A stretch of DNA of 64,000 nt from Misgurnus anguillicaudatus (lineage: Eukaryota; Chordata; Actinopteri; Cypriniformes; Cobitidae), in NCBI RefSeq assembly GCF_027580225.2, contig NC_073358.2:43916501-43980500 (forward strand), written 5' to 3'. The position numbers and the translations under genes were made by a program. Position 1 is the first letter of the stretch, and each line of letters starts with the position of its first letter. Shown piece by piece: positions 1 to 11,622 of this stretch. The notes beneath the pieces were generated by a model. That model had not been told where the DNA came from and searched no databases. It saw only the letters and a list, made by a program, of their open reading frames with translations.

Positions 1-455
1 CACTAGGTGGCACTCTTACCCAACTTTTTAAACACTAATGCATACACTGATCCAAAAACAGTAAAAACTCTGTGTATGTTTTGATCATCGTTCTGAATCT
101 GATCTGTAACAAAAGTTCTTTACAAAAATGCAATTATCTCAGCTTTTTGCTCAAAATGTGGTACTTTTGAAGAAACCTACCCATATTTGAGAGGTGATTA
201 AAAAGAGAACAAATAAAGATAGGATGAATCAGTTTTTTTGTTTAAAAGCAGAGGGTCTGTTCTTTCATTTGATATTTTGTATGTTTATATATTTAAAGAA
301 GAACATTTTCTGGAAGACATTAAACTTTTGTGAAAATCATAAAAAAATGCTGGCACTGGCTGACAAAAAAAAAAAAACGTTTGCGGGGAAAGAGTTAATC
401 AAACAAAAATTGTCCTTTATGTTCGGCATCAAATTGATGCAGTCTAAAACCCTTG
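1..455 (-). repeat. Partial copy of a long inverted-repeat element (family P), cut by the window edge
   Basis: The stretch with gggtctgttctttcattt and the end gcggggaaagagttaat match, in the opposite orientation, the element at 23237-24868. The rest lies before position 1. The open frame at 194-469 is a repeat shadow. Confidence 0.5.
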
Positions 456-540
456 ACTTTTCGGCATAGCCCAGTTGTACCAGCTATGAAATGGTTAAAA
501 AAAGGTTCCAATTAAATTGTTTATTGGAAAGGTAAACCAT

Positions 541-720
541 CACTAGCCATGTTTCCATCACTATGATTTTATGCGCATTATAAAGTATCGCATCAAAAAC
601 GAGTGATGGAAACACCAAATTGCAAATAAAAATCCCTTAATTAAAAAAAAAACGCTCGCTTGAAATGGTTTTTGACTTATGCGAAAACGAGTAAATGCAA
701 ATAATAAAGGAGATGAAAAT
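541..720. repeat. Dispersed repeat, related inverted copy near 54680-54850
   Basis: The segment with gtttccatcac, caaataaaaatccct and gatggaaacacc shares motifs with the reverse complement of about 54680-54850. It is probably a small non-autonomous DNA element; ends are not resolved. Confidence 0.4.
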
Positions 721-756
721 GCATCTGCCGAATAAATTCTGACGTAGCGAACATTA

Positions 757-1455
757 AGGACCTGTTTACACGAGAACGCTCAAGGGTGAAAACGTAAAAA
801 TATTTTATCGGATGTGCCTTTCGTTTACACGGCGACGGCGTTTTGGGGGCTTAAAAACGCAAATAAGTGAAACCACCCTTTAGAGTGGAAATCTTAAAAA
901 CGATCTACCGTCGCGTTCTTGTCTAAAGAGTAAAAACGCAAAAGTCTCCTCACGGTGGCTCTCATCGCGTACGCGTTTACGTCACAGGCATGCGCCAGTT
1001 CAGGAAAATAACAACAAACATGTCAGATTATTTCCATACGTCGGACCTTCAAGTTGCCATAGCAGCTCTGATAAATATACAAGTCTTTCCAGCAGTTGTA
1101 CGAATTATTCACAGAAAGTATTACTGATCAGAGAAGGCGCATTAATTACCTCAGTGAAACTGTTGATGCGCCAATTTGTCGGAGGCAAAGCATACGGCTT
1201 TGGACGAGACCTGGGAGAACCAGGAAGAAGGTTGTACGCAGGCACACGGACTTGGTGTTGTTGTGTGTCAGTGCTTCACATTGCCACCTAGCCTCCTGGA
1301 GTGCATACTACATCGAATATCACACACTTTTGCATCACCACATGCACACAGATTTCCCCCTCAAAATGCTCGTATAAACGCGGAATAAAAAGTGATAACG
1401 CAACGCCAGTTTTGCGGTTTCTTTTCAGATTGTTTCCATGTAAACGTAGCCTAAA
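757..1455. mobile_element. Non-autonomous DNA transposon with diverged terminal repeats
   Basis: The left end (ggacctgtttacacgagaac) pairs imperfectly with the reverse complement of the right end (gtttccatgtaaacgtagcc). The interior is rich in GC blocks such as ggcgacggcgtttt. It contains only short meaningless open frames (1096-1388). Confidence 0.45.
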
Positions 1456-1790
1456 CCCACAGGACTGACCGTCTAGCTGTTTCCGCTGATGTTGTCTTTA
1501 CCATAAATGCTGATGTTGTCGTCATAATGCCCTTGCTGCTAGTGCCAGCATAAAAAATGCTGAATTTCTTCTTCTCTGCACAGCATTTCGTTTGGCAATT
1601 AGAAGCTGCAATGCTAGTAAATTTATAACGTGCCCCAATATAACAGTCCTGTCTCCATTTTCTAAGTGTGTCTTGTTTGGAAACCCAGCTACTAATATGC
1701 CAGTAATGTTAAAACTGATTTGTTTGGATTGACAGTCATTTTCTTAACATTTCATGTCAGGCATTTATGTTGTTGTTGTTTGCTGTAAAG

Positions 1791-1942
1791 GATCATCAAT
1801 AAATGCAGCATGTGATGCATTAGAGAAGACTGCTCTGGAGATGTTCTCCAGTGGCCTGACTGAACTAGAGCTGGGCACAGATGAAGTGTTTGTGAACGTT
1901 TCTACACCTGGTTCAACCAAATTGCCCTTCTCTGCACACACG
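1791..1942 (+). CDS. Coding exon A of the unrecognised plus-strand gene
   Basis: The acceptor is tttgctgtaaag and the donor is acg/gtaagtat. It encodes about 51 residues including DALEKTALEMF and ELELGTDEVFVN. It begins inside a codon (position 2) and ends in phase 0. The donor is immediately followed by a minisatellite. Confidence 0.65.
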
Positions 1943-4900
1943 GTAAGTATCTCACTCTTCACCCATATGTGTCTCACTCCTCTAACTATATATCTCATCT
2001 GCATGGGTCAAGGGCCAAAAGTCTGAGTCAAAGGTTGTTTTGCGTGCATCTCACTACTTGTCTGCATGTTACACACAGACAATGCATGAGATAGAGGGTT
2101 AAGACATGCAAAAAAAAGAGTGAGACGCATACATTATTTTACTACTTACCTGCCTGAATCTAGCCCTTGTTAGACCCGCATGGGTCTCACCTCTGATTTG
2201 CGTGTATCTCACTCCTCATCTGCTTGGGTCTCACTCTTTGTCTGCATGTTACACAGTGAGATCTATATATTTTATTTTACTACTTGTCTAATTCTCACCT
2301 TTGTCTGCATGGCTCTCACTCCTTGTTTACAAGTATCTCACTTCTCACTTGCATGAGTCCCACTCCTTGTCTGAATGTTACACAGACAAGGTGTGAGATG
2401 CTGATATAGGGTGAGATGCATGCAGATAAAGAGTGAGACGCATACATTGTTTCAGTAATTGTCTGCCTGAATCTAACCCTTGTCTGCATGCGTATCATCT
2501 CTTGTTTGTTTGCATCTCGCTCCTCATCTGCATGGTTCTCACTCTTTGTCTGTAGATTACACACAGACAAGGGGTGAGATGCAAATAAGGGGTAAGATGC
2601 ATGTAGATAAAGAGTGAGATGCATACATTATTTCACTTCTTGTCTGCTTGAATCAAACCCTTCATGGGTCTCACTCCTTGTTTGTACGTATCTCACTCCT
2701 CATCTGCGTGGGTCTCACTCTTTGTCTGTAGATTACACATGGACAATGCATGAAATGCGGATAAGGGGTGGGATGCAGGCAGATAAAGAGTGAGACACAC
2801 AAATTATTTCACTACTTGTCTGCCTGAATCTAACCCTTGTCTCCATGGGTCTCACTCCTTGTTTGTACTCTTTGTCTGTAGATTACACAAAGACAAGGGG
2901 TGAGATGCAGATAAGGGGTAAGATGCATGCAGATAAGGGGAAAGATGCATGCAGATAAAGAGTGAGATGCATAAATTATTTCACTACTTGTCTGCCTGAA
3001 TCTAACCGTTGTCTCCATGGGTCTCACTCCTTGTTTGTATGTGTCTCGCGCCTCGTCTGCATTGGTCTCTCTCCTTGTCTGCATGTTACACATGGACAAT
3101 GCTTGACGTGCAGATAGGGGGTGGGATGCATGCAGATGGGGAGTGAGACGCATAAATTATTTCACTAGTTGTCTGCCTGAATCTAACCGTTGTCTCCATG
3201 GGTCTCACTCCTTGTTTGTACTCTTTGTCTGTAGATTACACATAGACAAGGGGTGAGATGCAGATAAGGGGTAAGATGCATGCAGATAAGGGGAAAGATG
3301 CATGCAGATAAAGAGTGAGATGCATAAATTATTTCACTACTTGTTTGCTTGAATCTAACCCTTGTCTCCTTGGGTCTCCCTCCTTGTTTGTATGTATCTC
3401 ACTCCTCATCTGCATGGGTCTCACTCTTTTTCTGCATGTTACACACAGACAATGCATGAAATGCTGATAAGGGGTGATATGCATGCAGATAAAGAGTGAG
3501 ACACATAAATTATTTCACTAGTTGTCTGACTGAATCTAACCGTTGTCTCCATGGGTCTCACTCCTTGTTTGTACTCTTTGTCTGTAGATTACACATAGAC
3601 AATGCATGAAATGCAGATAAGGGGTAATATGCATGCAGATAAGGGGTAAGATGCATGCAAATAAAGAGTGAGACGCATACATTATTTCACTACTTGTGTG
3701 CTTGAATCTAACCCTTGTCTCCATGGGTCTCACTCCTTGTTTGTATGTATCTCACTCCTCATCTGCATGGGTCTCACTCCTTGTCTGCATGTTACACATG
3801 GACAATGCATGAAATGCAGATAAGGGATAAGATGCATGCAGATAAAGAGTGAGACACATAAATTATTTCACTACTTGTCTGCCTGAATCAAACCGTTGTC
3901 TCCGTGGGTCTCACTCCTTGTTTGTATGTATCTCGCTCCTCATCTGCATGAGTGTCACTCCTTGTCTGCATGTTACACACGGACAATGCATGAAATGCTG
4001 ATAAGGGGTGAGATGCATTTAGATAAAAAGTAAGACGCTTACATTATTTCACTACTTATCTTTCAAATATCTAACCCTTGTCCCCATGGGTCTCACTCCT
4101 TGTTTGTATGTATCTCACTCTTCATCTGCATGGGTCTCACTCTTTGTCTGTAGATTACACATAGACAAGGGGTGAGATGCAGATAAGGGGTAAGATAAAG
4201 AGTGAGACATATACATTATTTCACTACTTGTCTACCCTGAATCTAACCCTTGTCTCCATGGGTCTTGTTTGTATGTTTCTGACTTATCATCTACATGGGT
4301 TTCACTCCTTGTTTGCATTGGTCTTACTCTTTTTCTGCATTTTTTCACACTGACAAGGTGTAAGATGCAAATAGTGGGTGAGATACATGTAGATAAAGAG
4401 TGACACACAAAATTTCACTACATTTCTACCAAATCTCACTCTTGTCTGCATGTGCTTACTCCTTGTTTGCACGCATTTCACTTCTCGTCTGTATGGTTGT
4501 CACTCATGTTACAAGGAGTGAGATGCAGTTGATGGGGTGAGATACATGCAGAAAATGAGTAAGATGCATACATTTTATTTCACTTCTCATCTGCTTGTAT
4601 CTCACCCTTGTCTGCAATGGTCTCAAGCCGTCTTTGCAGGTATCTCACGCCTTGTCTATGTGTGCCTCAGTTTTTTCTGCATGTATCTTACTCATTTAAT
4701 GTATCTCACCTGTCACCTGCACAAGTGTCACTCCTGTTCTTCATTTGTTTCACTCCTTATCTGTGTCTCACTCCATGTTTGAGGAAAATGTGTTTTGGTA
4801 CGTATTTTAAGGAAGTATAACTCAACCTTTTTTTCTGGCTGACAAACATATCCAAGTAGAGTAACCGAGTGAAATTGAAGGGTGATTGACTTAATATATC

Positions 4901-7503
4901 CAACCAAAATCTAGGGACCACTTGGCCTCAAAAGTACCATCAAAATGGCTACAATGAATTTGTGAGGTTTAAGGAAATGTTATTCACCATTTAATTACCA
5001 TGCAGTGACATTTAATACATTTATGTTTTGTCCAAATGTTTTATCAGGACCACCGTGTTACGCGGATATCTTTATCGTGTTTAAAAATTTGAATGCATAT
5101 TTATCTCGTCATACTCATATTTTTTTTTTCTATCTGTTTACTCTCGCTTTGTAAGCTTTCTTCATGACACTGAATAGTTTTCAGCATGAATAGCCGGTGC
5201 AGTGTTCTGCATTGATTGAACATCACCACACACCAAGAAGCTTGGCCTCATAGACGCTGCTCTTCACTGGAGGATGCTGGGACAGAGAAACTCTGGCAGC
5301 CGAAGGGGTGCTGGCCCACTAATAGCTCTCCCTAATGAATGCTTTCCGCCCGTAGCCAATTTCCCAGCTCCAGCGCTGTGCGTTTCTCCGCGAATGTGTG
5401 TGCGTGTGGTCCATACTGCTTTGGCTCTAAATTGTGACATGAAAAATTTGCCAAGCTGCGTTCATCCAAAGAGGTTTGAGAAGAATCAGAAACCTGCGAG
5501 ACGCTGCGGGGTGCACCCTAACTTTTTGGCACTGTAGTTTCTTTATCCTATTTTGCCTTTGCCCAAAGCCAAACAATTTGGTATTGTGTTAGTTATAATG
5601 TCACAATGCCAGAACAGCTCAAGATTAAACCCAACATAATACTCGTCTAGACATTGGGATCTCCTGGAGATTGTGTGTGAGAACTGTCAAACCCCTATGG
5701 ATGAGAAAACCCCTTCTGAAGCTTACACAAAGATTGCACACATGTCTGATTAACTACATATTTTATGCTAGGCAAAGGTTTTGGCTTTGCATGGCCCTCG
5801 TGTAGATTTGTGACCTGGGCACAGTGTCTGGAACTGCTTAAGAGAAAAATAAATGTAATTTATAGAAGAGAAATAGTCAGACATTGTGGTGACCTTTATT
5901 TGATGGCTCTTAAAGAATGAACCACCAAATTATATTCATCAATAACATTTCATGATTTAATCGTTTTTAAAGATTATGAAACCCAACATATTTCATTTAC
6001 TCAACATTTTGCATCAAATGTACATTTATAAAAGAGATTGATGAATTTTATACTTTATTGGATTCTGCTGTCTGCATGAAAGTTTGAAATTGAATTTCAC
6101 TATTGAGGTTTATAGGATTTGTCAATTATAATGAAGAATCTAAAACTATACTCTCTCTTAGCAACGAGACCGTTTCCTAAGACACAGTGACACAGGACCC
6201 GGTCGCCTCTTTGATTGGTCATCTCCAGATTCAGCCCTGCCTACTGTAACCAAGAGCAGTCTTACTGGATCAGCAAACAGCACACGACCAAGAGCATGGA
6301 GTGTACGAACCTTCCAGGATCTCATTCCTCCGCTTCCCCAACTTCATAAGAAATGGTGTAGTTGGAATTCAACAAGCCCCTTTACCAAACTGGTGGACAG
6401 TGTGAGTATTTAGTACTTTGGTTCTAATTAATATTAGGTCTCTTTAAATACTGTGCACTTGCATAAGAAAATTTGTATACATGAGAGGACACAGGACACA
6501 TAGTCATGTGTAAAGAGAAAAAAGCAAAGGGCCCAAGACAGATCCCTGTGGTACTCCTGTTGCAGCAGGTGGCCTGGTCCACTCTCCAACCTGGGGTTTG
6601 CCTGAGAGGAACTCTTTAACGCAGAGGGGGGTATTTAAACCAAGGTCCCTGAGCTTAGAGGCAAGTCTGTGGGTCTCTATGGTGTTAAAGGCTGAGCAAT
6701 AGTCTATAAACAGCAGCATAACACGAATCCCCATGATGTTGTTGTCGATGTGGGTGAGAGTGGTGTGCAGAACGTGGGAGACAGCTGATAGGTTGGACTG
6801 TAGTGGGTCCATATTGTCCAGAAAAGATCTGCCTGTCAAAGACCTAAATAGAGATAATTTGATTATTAATGATAAAGAAGATACGGTATAACATTTAATA
6901 CTCTTCCCTCAGGGACTTCCAAGCACAGCTACAGATGGTGGAAGGGCAAAGGTCCTTTCAGACGTACCACCTCAGACTCCTGATGAGGGCTGCCACTCGG
7001 ACTCCTTCATGAGCAATGCTTCGTACCCACTGACTCAGCCTGCCCAGCGCCAACGACGACTTAACTCCACCAGCAACCTCCGACGTACCCGTTTCAATCC
7101 ACCATGCTTCGGCCTGCTCTCTGGAGCATCCGAGTCCTCCAAGCCACAGGGGTTGACCACTGTAAATGGAATTACAAGCTCAAATCAGCTGTCTGAGACC
7201 ACCAGCGCCCCCTCTGGCCAGCAACAAGTATTAAGCGGTGAGGACAACCATGTTACAGTGCCAGTGTTTGCTATATCAGAAGAGGAAGACCGACAGCCTC
7301 TTGTGTTAGCAGAACATCATGATGAGCCTTTGAGGTTGAACAAACAGAAGTGCGATGGGCCAAACATGCCACTTCTGTCGAAAGGCCCAGTCCGTACCGC
7401 CCAACCAGATGATCACTCTCTAGTGAAGGGAGATGGTCAAACTGGAGGTCAGGGTGGGATCTTGTGTCTCGAAATAGAGGGTCCTTTATCTCTCTCGTGT
7501 TAA
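1791..7503 (+). CDS. C-terminal part of an unrecognised multi-exon gene (exons 1791-1942, 6162-6401, 6913-7503)
   Basis: Three exons join with consistent phases. The first starts at codon position 2 after an AG at 1789-1790 and ends on a complete codon before gtaagt. The second is 80 codons between ag and gtgagt. The third opens after ctcttccctcag and stops at 7501-7503. Together they encode about 327 residues. The first exon is helical-looking and acidic (ACDALEKTALEMF, then TDEVFVNVSTPG). The second has an aromatic/Pro cluster (WSVRTFQDLIPPLPQLHKKW). The third is a low-complexity Ser/Thr/Pro-rich tail with basic RRLNSTSNLRRTRF and acidic SEEEDRQ. No catalytic motif, zinc finger or membrane segment is visible, so it reads as a disordered regulatory C-terminus. 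The upstream part lies outside the window. It is convergent with chfr. I do not recognise the family. The exon structure is well supported and the function is unknown. Confidence 0.75.
1950..4790. repeat. Minisatellite with inverted sub-units and a 172/181 bp higher-order period, in an intron
   Basis: The short motif tctcactcctTGTCTGCATG recurs together with its inverse, gcagataaagagtgagac. The marker attatttcac lies at 2628, 2803, 2975, 3156, 3328, 3509, 3681, 3862, 4043 and 4215: spacings 175, 172, 181, 172, 181, 172, 181, 181, 172. Ends are more degenerate. It lies in the intron 1943-6161 of the unrecognised gene. Minus-strand frames rich in His-Leu-Thr are shadows. Confidence 0.95.
4791..6161 (+). 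other. Intron sequence without a recognised feature
   Basis: Mostly unique-looking intronic DNA upstream of exon B. Positions 5220-5540 are more GC-rich and have an 87-codon open frame (5274-5537), but there are no coding signs or splice sites in phase with the gene. A conserved regulatory segment is possible but unsupported. Confidence 0.4.
6162..6401 (+). CDS. Coding exon B of the unrecognised plus-strand gene
   Basis: The acceptor is ctctctcttag and the donor is gtgagt. It is 240 bp, exactly 80 codons, phase 0 at both ends. It encodes RDRFLRHSDTGPGRLFDWSS and later FQDLIPPLPQLHKKW. No stop occurs in frame. Confidence 0.75.
6485..6840 (-). pseudogene. LINE reverse-transcriptase fragment (L2/CR1-like), broken
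   Basis: On the minus strand an open frame reads LLFIDYCSAFNTIETHRLAS and GVPQGSVLGPLLFSLYT, the palm and following motifs of non-LTR retrotransposon reverse transcriptase. Residues between them are shortened (KEFLSGKPQVGEW) and the catalytic YADD box is missing, so it is a dead 5'- and 3'-truncated copy. It lies in the last visible intron of the plus-strand gene, antisense to it. Confidence 0.88.
6913..7503 (+). CDS. Terminal coding exon C of the unrecognised plus-strand gene
   Basis: The acceptor is ctcttccctcag. It is open for 196 codons and ends in TAA at 7501-7503. The product is polar and Ser/Pro-rich (PPQTPDEGCHSDSF, SNLRRTRFNPPCFGLL) and ends in a short hydrophobic stretch (EIEGPLSLSC). 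Its frame continues directly from exon B (phase 0). Confidence 0.8.
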   Translation, partial: GLPSTATDGGRAKVLSDVPPQTPDEGCHSDSFMSNASYPLTQPAQRQRRLNSTSNLRRTRFNPPCFGLLSGASESSKPQGLTTVNGITSSNQLSETTSAPSGQQQVLSGEDNHVTVPVFAISEEEDRQPLVLAEHHDEPLRLNKQKCDGPNMPLLSKGPVRTAQPDDHSLVKGDGQTGGQGGILCLEIEGPLSLSC

Positions 7504-8480
7504 CAGTGACTCAAAGATAAGGAAATAAAATAAAGATGTTCCTTATGCCAATCAGTGCCATGTGGTTGAAATATGGTGGTCATGTGACCAGTTCATCCAG
7601 TAGATACTGTGGGCCAAAAGAAAAGTTGCCTTGTTATTCACATGGATTTATTATGAATATTGGAAGGATTAATGAAAAATCTGTTGTGTTGAAGCACTTA
7701 TTGTTCTTCTTTGGTTGGTAAAGCCATCACTTCTGTATTCACAGGGTTTATGTAAGTATAAAATCATCTATCAGTATAGTTTGTAACTTTTAATTGTTTC
7801 AATTGTGTATATATATGAATTTAACTATGAACACTTAATTTACCATTCACTAATAAGAGATTTAAGTTCGACTGACTGTATTGTTACTTCATCAAGTTTC
7901 TTATTTGTTCAGTGAACAATACAACTGATTCCTAATCCCTTTGAAACACGTAGAAGATCAATTAACAGGTTTAGCAGAAAGCTGCTTGACATCTCTCACA
8001 ACTTTTATCCATTTTTTCTAGTCCAAAACACTCTTACTCCTTCATAAGTTAAAGCCTTTTTTATTTTTCATATGACTTAACGAAGAAAAAAAGACAAATT
8101 AATTGTAAATTGTTAAACTATGCTTTTGTTTGTTTTGTTTGATTGTTCTAGTTTGTATGTTTCATTGTCACAATTGTTTCTCAGTTCCTTCATGTTTCTC
8201 AGTTTCACCTCCTATAGCACTTCTTACTGTGCCTTGTGGCAATGCTGCTAAATATGTACTGATGCAATAATTGAAAATGTATACAATCATATTTTTTATA
8301 ACGTATTCAATTTCTTATATGCTGCAACAGTGTTTTTTAATATTCAGTATGGTATATTTGTATCTGATTGTGAGACATGTTGGTTTATAAAGGGAACTGA
8401 CCACTCTACAGACCTATAATATGCAGTAACTAACATTTAATGCAAATAAATATGTTTTTGTACAGTGAACTTTTGTGGGT
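7504..8480 (+). other. Probable 3' UTR of the plus-strand gene
   Basis: AT-rich sequence after the stop. AATAAA occurs at 7524-7529, perhaps too close to the stop to be the main signal, and again at 8445-8450, followed by a GT/T-rich stretch (ttttgtgggtgttg) typical of a cleavage region. Using the second signal gives a UTR of about 970 bp. A small open frame at 7536-7721 has no supporting features. Confidence 0.45.
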
Positions 8481-8695
8481 GTTGTATCCCCAGGCACTAA
8501 AATGCACCAAGTAAACTTAGTAAATGTACTACTTTAAAACTTTTACTTGATATACAAAACATTTGTCTTTAGTACTTCAGATAAACGTAAGAACATTGAA
8601 GTGTACTCAACTGTGTTATTTTGAGATGCCATTTATTTCAATACACATAAAATCAGTTTAAGAAGGCTTTTATTGGTGTTCAGTATAGTTTTTTT

Positions 8696-9125
8696 AAAGG
8701 GATAGTTCACTTCTGTCATCATTCACTCATCCTCATGTTGTTCTAAACCTGTATGAATTTCTTTTTTTCTGATGAACACAAAAATAAAGATATTTTGAGA
8801 AATGATGGTAAACACACAGCAGTAAGTGACCATAGACTTCCATAGTAGGAATAAAAAAATATGACGGAATTTAATGGGTACCGTCAACTGTGTGCTTACC
8901 ATCATTTATCAAAATATTTTCTTAGTCATTTATTACAATACTTCCAAAATATTTTTTTCCTACTATTGAAGTAAGTCAATGGTCACTTACTGCTGTGTGT
9001 TTACCATCATTTCTCAAAATATCTTTATTTTTGTGTTCATCAGAAAAAAGAAATTCATACAGGTTTAGAACAACATGAGGATGAGTAAATGATGACAGAA
9101 TTTTCATTTTAAAGTGAACTATCTA
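8696..9125. mobile_element. Palindromic MITE, family A (AGGGATAGTTCAC termini)
   Basis: The left arm (gggatagttcac, cctcatgttgttctaaacct, gatgaacacaaa) is repeated in reverse on the right to about 9125, folding over nearly the whole element. Related copies lie at 15318, 16671, 18040 and 46776. Confidence 0.88.
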
Positions 9126-9250
9126 TATAAAGTGCATTGAAGTACTACTGAAGTAGAACTATACTTCTAATCTTCTAATTTTTTGTGTTGTTTAATTTAA
9201 CTCTGGTTAAAAAGACGATTTTAGTGGAAACAACATAATCAAATGGCTTA

Positions 9251-11239
9251 GAGCGACGTATGATATGTTACGTTACGGCAACGTATGTTATGCTACATTA
9301 GGGCAACGTGTGTTATGTCAACGTATGGTATGCTATGTAAGGCAACTTATGGTATGTTACGTTACGGCAACATATGCTATGCTACGTTAGGGCAATGTGT
9401 TTTATGGCAACGTATGGTATGTTACGTTAGGGAAACATATGATATGTTACTTTAGGGAAACGTATTGTATGTTACGTTATGGCAACGTATGGTATATTAC
9501 AATAGGGCAACGTATGATATGTTATGTTACAGCAACGTATGTTATTTTGCATTAGGGCAACATATGTTATGATACATTAGTGCAACGTAAGGTATGCTAC
9601 GTTAGGGCAACGTTTGTTATGACAATGTATGGTATGTTACGTTAGGGAAACATAGATATGTTACGTTATGGCAGCGTAGGGTATGTTACAATAGGGCAAA
9701 GTATGGTATGTTATGTTACAGCAACGTATGTTATTTTGCATTAGGGCACTATATGTTGTGTTACGTTACGGCAACCTATGGTATGCTAGGTTAGGGCAAC
9801 GTTTGTTATTGCAACGTATGGTATGTTACGTTAGGGAAACATAGATATGTTACATTATGGTATGTTATGGCAACGTATGGTATGTTAGGTTAGGGAAACA
9901 TAGATATGTTACGTTATGGCAACGTATGGTATGTTACAATAGGGCAATCTATGGTGTGTTATGTTACAGCAACGTATGTCATTTTGCGTTAGGGCAACAT
10001 GTGTTATGATACATTAGTGCAACGTATGTTACGTTACGTTATGGCAACATATTCTACGTTAGGGCAACGTGTGTTATGGCAACGTATGGTATGTTACGTT
10101 ATGGCAACGTATATGTTATGTTACAGCAACGTATGTTATTTTGTGTTAGGGCAACATATGTTATGATACATTAGTGCAACCTATGGTATGCTACGGTACG
10201 GCAACATATGGCATGCTACGTTAGGGCAATGTGTGTTATGGCAACGTATGGTATGTTACATTATGGCAACGTATGGTGTGCTGCGTAATGGCAACGTATG
10301 GTGTGCTGCGTAACGGCAACGTATGGTGTGCTGCGTTACGGCAACGTATGGTGTGCTGCGTTATGGCAACGTATGGTGTGCTGCGTTGCAGCAACGTATG
10401 GTGTGCTGCGTTAGGGCAACGTATGGTGTGCTGCGTTACGGCAACGTATGGTGTGCTGCGTTACGGCAACGTATGGTGTGCTGCATTACGGCAACGTATG
10501 ATATGTTATGTTACAGCAACGTATGTTATTTTGTGTTAGGGCAACATATGTTATGATACATTAGTGCAACCTATGGTATGCTACGGTACGGCAACATATG
10601 GCATGCTACGTTAGGGCAATGTGTGTTATGGCAACGTATGGTATGGTACGTTAGTGCAACGTATGGTATGTTACATTATGGCAACGTATGGTGTGCTGCG
10701 TTAGGGCAACGTATGGTGTGCTGTGTTACGGCAACGTATGGTGTGCTGCGTTAGGGCAACGTATGGTGTGCTGCGTTAGGGCAACGTATGGTGTGCTGCG
10801 TTACGGCAACGTATGGTGTGCTGCGTTACGGCAACGTATGGTGTGCTGCGTTACGGCAACGTATGGTGTGCTGCGTTACGGCAACGTATGGTGTGCTGCA
10901 TTACGGCAACGTATGATATGTTATGTTACAGCAACGTATGTTATTTTGTGTTAGGGCAACATATGTTATGATACATTAGTGCAACCTATGGTATGCTACG
11001 GTACGGCAACATATGGCATGCTACGTTAGGGCAATGTGTGTTATGGCAACGTATGGTATGTTACGTTAGTGCAACGTATGGTATGTTACATTATGGCAAC
11101 GTATGGTGTGCTGCGTTAGGGCAACGTATGGTGTGCTGTGTTACGGCAACGTATGGTGTGCTGCGTTAGGGCAACGTATGGTGTGCTGCGTTACAGCAAC
11201 GTATGGTGTGCTGCGTTACGGCAACGTATGGTGTGCTGC
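9251..11239. repeat. 25 bp minisatellite array with higher-order repeats
   Basis: The unit gtgtgctgcgttagggcaac plus gtatg recurs about 80 times; the left half is more diverged and the right half nearly homogeneous. A larger block starting atatgttatgttacagcaac recurs at 10111, 10501 and 10915 (spacing 390 and 414, about one unit apart). Open frames with 25-residue repeats (MVCCVTATYGVLR) arise because 25 is not a multiple of 3. Confidence 0.97.
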
Positions 11240-11586
11240 AATGATGCGCGTGTCAATGTATAAACAACCCGCACACCGACCAACGTTTTCAACTAACTCA
11301 CCCGCAACTTGGACCGCAAAAAATATTGTACCTGACCCGCTTCCTGGTCCGCATTTGTAAAAGTAGTAAATGCTCATTGAAATGTCATTGGGCCATAGAC
11401 GTAGGAACTACGCTATAGGGTGTTCTTTATATTAGTGTAACTATATAAATTACAAAGGTTTAAAAGGCATCTTTAATTTCAAAAACCAGACCAACCGCGA
11501 CCCGAATATCATAAAAAATATTTTTGAATGACTCGTAACCACGAGTGAGCGCAGACACCTGCTTATTGATCAACACGCACATCACT
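11240..11586. mobile_element. Probable transposon fragment interrupting the minisatellite
   Basis: Non-satellite sequence with repeated gacccg words (cctgacccgcttcctgg, ccgcgacccgaat) separates the array from a short satellite remnant at 11587-11622, suggesting insertion into the array. No clear termini were found. Confidence 0.4.
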
Positions 11587-11622
11587 GGTATGCTGCGTTA
11601 CGGCAACGTATGGTATGCAACG
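11587..11622. repeat. Remnant of the 25 bp minisatellite
   Basis: ggtatgctgcgttacggcaa followed by cgtatgg matches the array ending 350 bp upstream. Confidence 0.85.

Noticed and set aside
2316..3733. Minus-strand His/Leu/Thr-rich frames
   Set aside because: Shadows of the tctcactc minisatellite; the frame shifts with unit length.
5274..5537. An extra exon of the plus-strand gene
   Set aside because: Exons A and B already join in phase 0; no acceptor and donor pair in phase was found around this frame.
10231..11360. Long frames coding 25-residue repeats (MVCCVTATYGVLR type)
   Set aside because: They arise from a 25 bp minisatellite that is open in several frames; no start context or splice sites.
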